Made by a program: the position numbers and the translations under genes
Notes under the pieces: generated by a model
What the model saw: the letters and a program-made list of their open reading frames with translations, nothing else
Told to the model about the DNA's origin: nothing
Database searches by the model: none
Source: Actinomycetes bacterium
Lineage (GTDB): Bacteria > Actinomycetota > Acidimicrobiia > Acidimicrobiales > Palsa-688
Direction of reading: 5' to 3'
DNA length: 16,701 nt
Assembly (NCBI GenBank): GCA_021808425.1
Contig: JAKBBS010000061.1
Location: 1-16,701, forward strand
In this document: piece by piece, positions 6,953 to 12,609 of the stretch
How positions within the stretch are numbered: the first letter of the stretch is position 1
Layout: every line of letters starts with the position of its first letter

Positions 6953-7269
6953 GCCGCCAGCAGAGGCGCAAACGGACCGAGCTGCCCCCTGACGTCTGGT
7001 CCAACCCCGACGCCTACCTCGGCCATATCTTCCCCGGCTTCGAGCGGGTGGAACGCCGCTCCGGGCTGTGGTGCCTGCGGATCAGCGGGCGGCTCGTTCC
7101 GCTCGGCACCAGCTTGGAGATCCGCTCGACCCCCCACGTCCAGCAGAGGCTTCGCCAGGTCGGTCTACTCCCGATGAACGCCCCGCTGCCGCTGTTGTGG
7201 TCCCGCAGGACCTTGCTACCGGCGTTGCGACGCGCCTTCACCCTCGACCAGACAAGGAGCACACCGTGA
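6949..7269 (+). CDS. hypothetical protein
   Basis: A 106-residue protein with GTG start at 6949 overlapping the whiB stop (GTGA). A strong ribosome site GAAGGAGG (6937-6944) lies just upstream. The beginning is basic (SRQQRRKRTELP). The middle, GFERVERRSGLWCLRISGRLVPLG, looks like beta strands. The end is basic with PLLWSRRTLLPALRRA. I recognise no family. Its place between whiB and the capsid gene suggests a late or packaging-related role. It is followed by another 4-bp overlap. Confidence 0.65.
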   Translation: MSRQQRRKRTELPPDVWSNPDAYLGHIFPGFERVERRSGLWCLRISGRLVPLGTSLEIRSTPHVQQRLRQVGLLPMNAPLPLLWSRRTLLPALRRAFTLDQTRSTP

Positions 7270-7532
7270 ACGAAGAGTTGCACGAAGCCGCCCGCCGCAT
7301 CCTCGAATCCTGGGCCGACACCCCCGGCCCGGCCGCCGAAGCCGTCAGCCTCGACATCCTCAGCAGTCAACGGGCAACCAGGAAACGACAGGCCGTTGCT
7401 GGCGATTTCCTCGCCCGGATGGCCGGCGGTCTGCCTGAGCACGTCATCCTCGCCGGAAACGTCTACGACGGAGCTCCGACCGCCTTCGCGATCATCTCGC
7501 CGCCTGACGACCCCGAGGACAGCGGCGACTGA
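7266..7532 (+). CDS. hypothetical protein
   Basis: An 88-residue acidic protein with GTG start at 7266, overlapping the previous stop, and AAGGAG (7254-7259) as ribosome site. The N-terminal half is helical (NEELHEAARRILESWAD, with a second helix ending DFLARMAGGLP). The C-terminal half has short strands (HVILAGNVYDG, TAFAIISPP). No motif is recognised. It is the last gene of the terminase-whiB run; a 142-bp gap separates it from the capsid gene. Confidence 0.65.
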   Translation: MNEELHEAARRILESWADTPGPAAEAVSLDILSSQRATRKRQAVAGDFLARMAGGLPEHVILAGNVYDGAPTAFAIISPPDDPEDSGD

Positions 7533-7674
7533 TCCCCGAAGCTGTCACTTGGGCGCGGTACCCTTTCGGCGCTGCGGCAGGCCGCCAGGTTTCAGCACCG
7601 AGCGACCCCTGTTGCGCTGACTGACCTCGGGTCGTCGGCGCGTGCGGCGGCCCCTACATGAAGGGATCGTCCGC
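7533..7674. other. gap before the capsid gene
   Basis: No gene is seen. A purine-rich GAAGGGA at 7661-7667 serves as the ribosome site of the capsid ATG. I could not pick out a convincing promoter or terminator. Confidence 0.4.
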
Positions 7675-9351
7675 ATGAATCTCGAAGCCGCCATCGGAGG
7701 GCTGGTCGCCGCCGGCATCCTCGACGAGGCCACCGGCCGCCGGCTGGCCAAGATCAAGACCGTCGACGTCGACGAACTGCGCAACGCCCAGGACCGTGTG
7801 CTCGCCCACGCCGAGACCCTCGCCGCCGACAGCGACCCGGACTTCCAGGCGATCGAGCAGCTCTCCGCCTCCGCCGACTTCTGCAAGGCGGCCCAGGCCG
7901 AGCTGGCCCGTCGGCTGGAGACCCAGGAGAGCCGAAGGATCGCGGCCGACCAGCTCGCCGCGTCGATCGCGGCTTCGGCCTCGGCCAGCGAGGACGTCGC
8001 AGGCCGTCTGGAGGGCACCACAGGCCGCCGCCGGCTTCCCAGCATCGCGACCTTGTCTCGACATCAGCCCGGACGCACCCGGCCCGCAACCGCCCGCCGG
8101 AAGGCGACTGTGACGGCGTTGACGGCATCGGGTGCTGAACTCGACGCCGCCGATACCGCCCAGATATCCGAGACCTTTGGCCGGGAGCTGGATCGGGCGT
8201 CCCGTACGAAGGCGTCGTGGACCGGCCGGCCGACCGAGCAGAAGAGTGTCGTTCGCTTCGAGTACAGCCTGGAGCCGGAGCGGCAACTCGGCGACGACCC
8301 GCAGCTCAACGCCCGGAAGATCGAGGCCCTAGCCGGCCGGGACGCCCTGGTCGCGTCGGGCGGCGTATGCGCTCCCTCGATGGCGATCTACGACCAGCCG
8401 ATCATCAGCTCGGTGTCGCGCCCGGTGCGGGACAGCTTGGTGCATCTCGGGGCCGGCCGCGGTGGTGTGCGGCTGGCTCCTGTTCACTCCTTCAGTTCGG
8501 TCGTGACCGACGCGCCTGCTGCGCTGTGGACGGAAGCGAACGACGTGAATCCGACCTCGCCGGCCACCAAGCCCTACGCGACTCTGACCTGCATCTCGAT
8601 CCAGGAGTATCTCGTGGACGCCGTCACCTGCCAGGTGAAGCTGGGCCAGTTTCAGCGAAAGTATTTCCCTGAGCAGGTCACCTCCTATTGGCAGACGGCG
8701 CTGGCGGCGCAGGCCCGCCTGGCCGAGGCGACGCTCCTGAGCACCATCTCCAGCGGCTCGACGGCGGTCACCGTGGGCGACTATGAGGTCGGAGCCAGCC
8801 GTGACGCCCTCGCCGAGCTGGATCGCCTCGCAGCGGCGCTCCGGTATCGCAACAGGATGGAGCTCGACGACCCGTTGCGAGTGATCCTGCCCGGCTGGAT
8901 CTACGACATGTTCCGCGCCGACCTCGCCCGGAACCTGCCCGGTGACTCGGGAGGCCACAGCGAAAGGCTCGCCGTGGCCGACGCCGAGATCGACGGCTTC
9001 TTCTCGGCCCGTCACCTCAACGTCACTCGGGCGCTGGACTCGCCTACTGGCGCGTCCCCACTTCAGGGCTTTGGGCCGCTCGGAGCCGGGCAAGCCACTC
9101 CCTGGCCATTGAGTTCCGAGATGTTCCTGTTCCCCGAAGGCAACTGGCTCTTCCTCGACGGCGGGATCTTGGATCTCGGAATCGTTATCGACTCGACCTT
9201 GGCCTCAACCAACGACGCGATCCTCTTCACTGAGAGCTTCGAACTAGCGGTACCGAGGGGGTTCGATTCGCTGGCGATCACGATGCGCATCGATCCGACC
9301 GGGGCCAGCGTCGGAACGGTCGCTCCGTCGACGATCACCATCGGGTCGTGA
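7675..9351 (+). CDS. HK97-type major capsid protein
   Basis: The shell protein of the particle, 558 residues. The first ~160 residues are helical, charged and Ala-rich and look like a built-in scaffolding (delta) region. From about SWTGRP onward the sequence has the HK97-fold pattern of actinophage capsids: SGGVCAPSMAIYDQPI, LWTEANDVNPTSP, the long helix with YWQTALAAQARLAEATLL, VILPGWIYDMFRADLAR, and the C-terminal PWPLSSEMFLFPEGNWLFLDGG cut here by its own glycine-rich turn. ATG 7675 with GAAGGGA upstream is preferred over GTG 7642. No separate maturation protease is seen; processing, if any, may need helper functions. Its presence in an element without portal and tail is the main reason to suspect a capsid-forming satellite. 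Confidence 0.8.
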   Translation: MNLEAAIGGLVAAGILDEATGRRLAKIKTVDVDELRNAQDRVLAHAETLAADSDPDFQAIEQLSASADFCKAAQAELARRLETQESRRIAADQLAASIAASASASEDVAGRLEGTTGRRRLPSIATLSRHQPGRTRPATARRKATVTALTASGAELDAADTAQISETFGRELDRASRTKASWTGRPTEQKSVVRFEYSLEPERQLGDDPQLNARKIEALAGRDALVASGGVCAPSMAIYDQPIISSVSRPVRDSLVHLGAGRGGVRLAPVHSFSSVVTDAPAALWTEANDVNPTSPATKPYATLTCISIQEYLVDAVTCQVKLGQFQRKYFPEQVTSYWQTALAAQARLAEATLLSTISSGSTAVTVGDYEVGASRDALAELDRLAAALRYRNRMELDDPLRVILPGWIYDMFRADLARNLPGDSGGHSERLAVADAEIDGFFSARHLNVTRALDSPTGASPLQGFGPLGAGQATPWPLSSEMFLFPEGNWLFLDGGILDLGIVIDSTLASTNDAILFTESFELAVPRGFDSLAITMRIDPTGASVGTVAPSTITIGS

Positions 9352-9471
9352 GGGTTCCGGCCGGCACCGTCGTCGCCTCGGGATGGGCTACGGGCAGCGG
9401 TGTCTGCCGGGCGAGGTCTGCCGGGTCGGCCGGTTTCTGGTTGAGTGGGCCGGCCGGCCCCGCAGCAGTTG
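9352..9471. other. gap between capsid and repressor genes
   Basis: The gap separates two converging genes. It holds the 14-bp palindrome GGGCCGGCCGGCCC (9447-9460), which has no loop or T-run and is a poor terminator. I see no supported gene. Confidence 0.35.
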
Positions 9472-9738
9472 TCAGGGCCGACGACGAGGACGCTTGGAAC
9501 GTATCTGATCGAGCCAGCGAGCGACCACGTCGAGTAGGTCTACTTCCAACGCATCACAGACTTGTCGTAACTCCTCCACGTCGAGTCGTCGTTCGCCGAG
9601 TTCTACTTTGCTGACGAAGGTCTGCGAGCGGGCCAGCCGGCGGGCAAGTTCGGTCTGCGAAAGGCCGGCATCCATCCTCAGTGACCGGACCAGGTCGAGC
9701 AGTGCCCGGTACGGGTCGGAGTGGATGCTCTTCGCCAC
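9472..9738 (-). CDS. Xre-family repressor
   Basis: An 88-residue helix-turn-helix protein of the cI/Cro/Xre type. Residues about 14-70 hold LVRSLRMDAGLSQTELARRL, the recognition helix around SQTFVSKVELGERRLDVEEL, and the closing helices CDALEVDLLDVVARWL. The start is GTG 9738. It is the only element gene besides nucS on the minus strand and faces the cargo genes across an 85-bp control region with two similar operators. It is likely the element's maintenance repressor, controlling itself and the rightward promoter. The tail KRPRRRP is strongly basic. The size is that of a minimal repressor without an oligomerisation or cleavage domain, so induction by self-cleavage is unlikely. Confidence 0.88.
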   Translation of the reverse strand: MAKSIHSDPYRALLDLVRSLRMDAGLSQTELARRLARSQTFVSKVELGERRLDVEELRQVCDALEVDLLDVVARWLDQIRSKRPRRRP

Positions 9739-9746
9739 CCCGATAG

Positions 9747-9787
9747 TTGGCTACCCCAAGTCGGGTTAGCCCAAGTTGGGGTAGCGT
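9747..9787. promoter_or_regulatory. twin operators and rightward promoter
   Basis: A perfect inverted repeat GCTACCCCAA (9750-9759) / TTGGGGTAGC (9776-9785) encloses two direct copies of the pattern TA(C/G)CCCAAGT(C/T)GGG (9752-9765 and 9767-9780). The right arm overlaps a -10-like TAGCGT (9782-9787). These are likely Xre binding sites that cover the rightward promoter and, on the other side, the start of the repressor gene. Confidence 0.65.
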
Positions 9788-9794
9788 CGTCGAG

Positions 9795-9827
9795 ATGAGC
9801 CAGCCAGATAGTCGCGATCAGGCATGA
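9795..9827 (+). CDS. ten-codon leader ORF
   Basis: An ATG at 9795, 7 bases after the -10-like TAGCGT, opens MSQPDSRDQA. Its stop TGA (9825-9827) overlaps the ATG of the next gene (ATGA at 9824). With no ribosome site before either ATG, a leaderless start here followed by coupled reinitiation would explain how the downstream protein is made. No product is implied. Confidence 0.4.
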   Translation: MSQPDSRDQA

Positions 9828-10396
9828 CCGCACCGGGAGGTTTTCAGGGGCGACGGAGTCCGTGGCGAAGGTTCCGCGGCCTTCCCAAGGCGGTACAGAT
9901 CGTCTGCTGGTCGGTGGTGGCCATCGCAGTGATCGGGGCTATCGGTGCCTCACTGGGCGGCGGCAAGAAGCCAGCGTCCAAAACGGGGTCTGTCGGCACC
10001 AGTGCTCCCCCAGTTACTGCCAAGGCTTCGGCGTCCACTCATCCGTCGACGGTGTCGACGACAACTCGGCCTCGTACCACGACGACCGTCGAAGCGACGA
10101 CCACAACCGGGCCCTATGACAACCTGACCGGCGTTCAGATGGGCCAGAATCTCTGCCAGCTCTGGTCGACGTCGGTGCGCGACTCCTATATGTCGGCACC
10201 CTGGAATCAAGCGAATACCGTCATCCTGAACTCCAGCCTGCAGCATGAAAACGTCGCTATGAACCAAGGCATAGTCAACCCACCAGGGTCGGTCGAGGCC
10301 GCAATCACGGTCCTAGAGACGCCGGCCTCCAGCGACGCAGACCGCACGTCAGCGGCCCAACAGATGGACCAGACCTGCGCCGGCCTCAAGCCATAG
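9824..10396 (+). CDS. membrane-anchored protein with Thr-rich linker
   Basis: A 190-residue protein. A basic cytoplasmic start (RRSPWRRFRG) is followed by one membrane helix (residues about 23-44, ending AIGASLGGG) and a Ser/Thr/Pro-rich linker (about 50-97, with TTTRPRTTTTVEATTTT). An outer helical domain (about 98-190) has two cysteines (NLCQLW, QTCAG) that could pair. The topology is a signal anchor with the domain outside. Function is unknown. Being the first gene under the repressor-controlled promoter, it could change the cell surface of the carrier, for example to exclude other phages; that is inference. No clear ribosome site is present; see the ten-codon leader. Confidence 0.7.
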   Translation: MTAPGGFQGRRSPWRRFRGLPKAVQIVCWSVVAIAVIGAIGASLGGGKKPASKTGSVGTSAPPVTAKASASTHPSTVSTTTRPRTTTTVEATTTTGPYDNLTGVQMGQNLCQLWSTSVRDSYMSAPWNQANTVILNSSLQHENVAMNQGIVNPPGSVEAAITVLETPASSDADRTSAAQQMDQTCAGLKP

Positions 10397-10550
10397 GAGA
10401 CGAGCCCACTCGTTCCTATGCCGATATCCATGTAACGGCGGCCAGGGACCACACCGGTGGCTTGGCGGGCTGATGACCGAATCAGGAAGTTCTCCACATA
10501 CCGGGGTATACGCTGTATCGCGTCGAGTGACGACCGGAAGGGGAACGGCG
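10397..10550. promoter_or_regulatory. intergenic region with palindromic motif
   Basis: The gap contains the inverted copy of the element's repeated motif (10498-10510) and the ribosome site GGAAGGGG (about 10534-10541) of the next gene. The motif sits about 40 bp before the start codon, a fitting place for an operator over a promoter, though no clear -35/-10 pair stands out. Confidence 0.4.
10498..10510. repeat. palindromic motif, copy 3 (inverted)
   Basis: ATACCGGGGTATA, the reverse complement of the TATACCCCGGTAT core found at 2006 and 6699. Confidence 0.6.
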
Positions 10551-10724
10551 ATGGCGAGAAGGGGCAGCTTCACGAACTTGCTCTACAGAATGGCCAGGGC
10601 GTCGGCGACCGGCCGAGCTGCGAGTAAGGGTCCCAGTGCCCTCGCAAAGCGTGCTGTCCGCCGATCTGTCTACCGGGCCGAGGGAAACGAGACCCGGCGC
10701 ATCTTCAAGAGCTTCGGTTTGTAG
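10551..10724 (+). CDS. small basic conserved-type protein
   Basis: A 57-residue, very basic protein beginning MARRGSFTNLLYRMARA and ending RIFKSFGL. The look (MxRRGS...LLYR...A.R.A..KG) is that of small proteins often seen in actinobacterial phages and integrative elements, whose function I do not know. ATG 10551 follows GGAAGGGG at a good distance. A longer frame from 10473 has no support. The stop lies 13 bp before the K+ channel start, so the two are probably cotranscribed. Confidence 0.65.
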   Translation: MARRGSFTNLLYRMARASATGRAASKGPSALAKRAVRRSVYRAEGNETRRIFKSFGL

Positions 10725-10737
10725 CCAGGAGGCTCAG

Positions 10738-11571
10738 TTGCCCGGGCGATCAGGAGAGGCCTTCGAGCGGTTCAGCGCTGCCGTTGAAGGGCCGATGGCT
10801 GTCCTTACGTTGCTCTGGCTGCCAGTACTGATTGTCCCTCTCGTGGTTGCGATTCATGGCGGAGTGGCGGCGTCCTTCGATGCGGTCGACTACTTCATCT
10901 GGGCTCTCTTCGCCGTCGAGTACATGGTCAAGCTGTACCTGGTCCCTGCGCGTGGGCGGTTCGTCCGGACTCATCTCCTGGACTTGCTCGTCGTCGCGGT
11001 TCCGGTGTTCCGTCCTCTACGAGCCGCCCGCCTGGTACGTCTCCTTCGGCTTACCAGGGTCGGCGCGGTGCTCTTCAACGGATTGGGCCGGGTCCGTGCG
11101 ATTCTTACCCATAAGGGCCTGCACTTCGTGCTTCTCTCGGCGGTCCTCGTGGTATTCGCCGGTGCTGCCGTCGAACTCGGCTTTGAAAGTCACGCCAAAG
11201 GGTCCAACATTCACGGCTACGCGGACGCCCTGTGGTGGGCGATCGTCACCGTCACAACCGTTGGCTACGGAGACCGCTACCCGACGACGGCCGGAGGTCG
11301 AGGCGTCGCGGTCGTGCTGATGCTCGTAGGGATCGGACTGATCGGTGTATTGACTGCCACCGTGGCCAGCTTCTTCATTCAGGAGCAGCAGACCGACAAA
11401 GAGGAGCGTCTCGCTGTCGTCGAGGCCAAACTCGACAGGATCGAAGCGCTTCTCACGGACCTCGTGGACCGGGGGCGCTTCGACGGGTCGTCGGCCGGCT
11501 CGGCCGACTTCGTCAGCGCCGCCGACGGACACGCTTTCCACGACCAGACAGAATCGATCCGAGAGTTGTGA
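10738..11571 (+). CDS. voltage-gated-type potassium channel
   Basis: A six-helix cation channel subunit, 277 residues. S1 (TLLWLPVLIVPLVVAI), S2 (FIWALFAVEYMVKLYLV), S3 (LLDLLVVAVPVF), S4 with regularly spaced arginines (RPLRAARLVRLLRLTRV), S5 (LHFVLLSAVLVVFAGAAVEL), the pore helix and filter TTVGYGDRYP, and S6 (VAVVLMLVGIGLIGVLTATV) are all present. A short acidic coiled coil follows (EERLAVVEAKLDRIEALLTDL). It would let K+ through the inner membrane. TTG 10738 is preferred because AGGAGG sits 5 bases before it; the frame is open from GTG 10636, but that would overlap the previous gene. It lies inside the element as cargo. Its stop overlaps the next GTG. Confidence 0.93.
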   Translation: MPGRSGEAFERFSAAVEGPMAVLTLLWLPVLIVPLVVAIHGGVAASFDAVDYFIWALFAVEYMVKLYLVPARGRFVRTHLLDLLVVAVPVFRPLRAARLVRLLRLTRVGAVLFNGLGRVRAILTHKGLHFVLLSAVLVVFAGAAVELGFESHAKGSNIHGYADALWWAIVTVTTVGYGDRYPTTAGGRGVAVVLMLVGIGLIGVLTATVASFFIQEQQTDKEERLAVVEAKLDRIEALLTDLVDRGRFDGSSAGSADFVSAADGHAFHDQTESIREL

Positions 11572-11816
11572 CCAAGCATCTGCTGGCCAGAAGTCCTGCC
11601 TTGACCCGCCAGGTCGCACCAGGCCCCGGCGACGAGCGTGAGGCCCTCCGGGCCGTCGCCCTGATCTGCGGTGCTGCAGCCGCCCGTCGGATGGTCGAGA
11701 CCAACCGTCCGAAAGCCCCGGCCGGCTGGCCGATCGACATGGCCAAGGTCCGTGAGCTGACGGTCTCTCAGAACAGGGTCAGCCGGCCTGTGTCCTCTCC
11801 TCGAAGTTGGTCGTAG
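11568..11816 (+). CDS. small hypothetical protein
   Basis: An 82-residue protein from GTG 11568, overlapping the channel stop (GTGA). It contains a helical, Ala-rich middle ([22 protein letters not shown]) and no recognised motif. Its last 16 codons overlap the end of the element's nucS on the other strand (11768-11816). The coupled start supports it; the unusual convergent overlap and unremarkable tail weaken the case. If real, it may work with the channel. Confidence 0.5.
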   Translation: MTKHLLARSPALTRQVAPGPGDEREALRAVALICGAAAARRMVETNRPKAPAGWPIDMAKVRELTVSQNRVSRPVSSPRSWS

Positions 11817-12427
11817 TCGACCTCGACGCACTTGATGCCTCGGGCCATGGCCAAGACCTGGGCCTGCGGCTTGATCTGCTGCGCCACGAAGATGCCCCGC
11901 ACCGGCCGGAGACGGCCGTCCAGGTCGAGCCTCTCTAGGTAGCGGGCCAGTTGTTCGACGCCGTCGATCTCGCCTCGCCGCTTGATCTCGATGGCCACGG
12001 CCCCGCCGTTCGCGTCCCGACAGAGAAGGTCGACGGGCCCGATATCGGTCGGATACTCCCGGCGGACGAGCTTCAACCCGTCAGCGACCGCCTCGGGACG
12101 GGCGGCCAGTAGCTCTTGCAGGTGGGCTTCAACGCCGTCCTTCTGCAGGCCAGGCTCCTGTCCCATCTCATGCTCGATGTCGAGGTGGACCTCCTCGATG
12201 GTGATCGTGAGCGTCTCACCCTTCGGGTTGGTGACAACCCATTCCCCAGGGCTGGTACGGAGATCGCAGGGAACGTTCATCCAGTTGAGCGGCTTGTATG
12301 CCTTGCCGTCGCTGTGGACCGAGACCGACCCATCGGCCTTCACCATGATCAGCCGGGTCGCCGCCGGCAGGTGAGCGGCCAGCCGGCCGGCGTAGTCGAC
12401 GGTGCAGCGGGCGATCACCAGCCTCAT
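11768..12427 (-). CDS. nucS: NucS/EndoMS, element-borne replacement copy
   Basis: A mismatch-specific endonuclease, 219 residues, complete. NucS cuts both strands at mispaired bases and replaces MutS/MutL in most actinobacteria; it also limits recombination between diverged sequences. The N-terminal domain runs [12 protein letters not shown] to about residue 85 and includes the conserved YKPLNWM (44-50). The nuclease domain follows, with Asp 133 (GPVDLL), Glu 147 and Lys 149 (AIEIKRR) and the QLARYLERL helix. The last residues RLTLF resemble a sliding-clamp binding motif, as known for NucS. It is nearly identical to the host copy it replaces. It has no promoter of its own that I can see. Its ATG overlaps the stop of the truncated host frame (ATGA), with GAGAG about 9 bases upstream, so it is probably translated by coupling from host nucS transcripts. 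Confidence 0.95.
   Translation of the reverse strand: MRLVIARCTVDYAGRLAAHLPAATRLIMVKADGSVSVHSDGKAYKPLNWMNVPCDLRTSPGEWVVTNPKGETLTITIEEVHLDIEHEMGQEPGLQKDGVEAHLQELLAARPEAVADGLKLVRREYPTDIGPVDLLCRDANGGAVAIEIKRRGEIDGVEQLARYLERLDLDGRLRPVRGIFVAQQIKPQAQVLAMARGIKCVEVDYDQLRGEDTGRLTLF
11792..12289. repeat. direct repeat of 1-498 (nucS C-terminal part)
   Basis: This stretch is colinear with 1-498 without gaps and in the same orientation, roughly 90% identical by eye. Together with the left copy it forms long, imperfect direct repeats enclosing most of the element. Recombination between them would delete the element and leave a complete chimeric nucS. Confidence 0.85.
12290..12427. repeat. direct repeat of 12472-12609 (nucS N-terminal part)
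   Basis: The first 46 codons of the element nucS repeat the host N-terminal fragment at an offset of 182 bp, again imperfectly. Recombination here would remove attR and place a full nucS directly behind the host promoter, locking the element in. Confidence 0.8.
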
Positions 12428-12609
12428 CCGACAACGCTCTCGCTAGGGTGGGGTTTACCGAACAAATCCAGCGGCTTGTAGGCCCGCCCGTCCGAGTGGA
12501 TCGACACCGATCCGTCGGCCTTGACCATGATCAACCGGGTGGCCATCGGCAGGTGCGCCGACAGCCGACCGGTGTAGTCGACGCTACAGGTGGCCACCAC
12601 GAGCCGCAT
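12424..12609 (-). pseudogene. nucS: host nucS, N-terminal fragment running into the element
   Basis: The host gene begins with ATG 12609 ([16 protein letters not shown]), the usual NucS start, and is host sequence for 47 codons to YKPL. It then crosses attR and reads 14 element codons ([14 protein letters not shown]) to a TGA at 12424-12426. This stop overlaps the ATG of the element nucS (ATGA). The 61-residue product lacks the nuclease domain and is unlikely to act, but its translation would deliver ribosomes to the replacement gene. The frame is open to 12669, but the extra residues are not NucS-like. No clear promoter is visible upstream. Confidence 0.85.
12451..12490. other. attR: attR (element-host right junction)
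   Basis: Element sequence GGTTTACCGAACAAATCC is followed by AG (12470-12471) and then host nucS sequence CGGCTTGTAGGCC. Joining the element side of attR to the element side of attL gives an attP whose outer arms GGTTTA and TAAACC are inverted repeats placed almost symmetrically about the AG (12 and 13 bases away). That supports both the junction and the serine-integrase mechanism. Confidence 0.75.

Larger units (their letters stand above)
497..12471. mobile_element. integrated satellite-phage-like element in nucS
   Basis: The boundaries come from rejoining the two nucS pieces. Left host sequence ends ...CCAGTTGAG and right host sequence begins AGCGGCTTGTA. Joined at a shared AG they restore the conserved reading frame YKPLNWM. 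The DNA between codes for a large serine integrase at one end and a replacement nucS at the other. In between are DNA-binding and replication-type genes, terminase subunits, WhiB, a capsid protein, an Xre repressor and a few cargo genes. The length is about 11.97 kb. Portal, separate protease, head-tail joining, tail and lysis genes are not visible. That fits a satellite or capsid-forming island that depends on a helper phage. A decayed prophage is the alternative, but all element genes look open and tightly packed, which argues against decay. Confidence 0.88.

Noticed and set aside
9447..9460. GGGCCGGCCGGCCC as terminator of the capsid gene
   Set aside because: It has no loop and no T-run; such strings are common in this base composition.
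9348..9614. 88-codon plus-strand frame whose GTG overlaps the capsid stop
   Set aside because: It runs over 140 bp opposite the well-supported Xre gene and has no recognisable content; the GTGA overlap is probably chance.
11768..12427. Simple tandem duplication of host nucS rather than element cargo
   Set aside because: The full copy lies inside attR, differs from both host pieces at many positions, and the host pieces rejoin exactly at the AG core, so the copy came with the element.
497..12471. tRNA gene at the attachment site, or CRISPR array in the element
   Set aside because: The target is the coding sequence of nucS, no tRNA-like cloverleaf was noticed, and the repeats at 3208-3352 are too few and too irregular for a CRISPR array.
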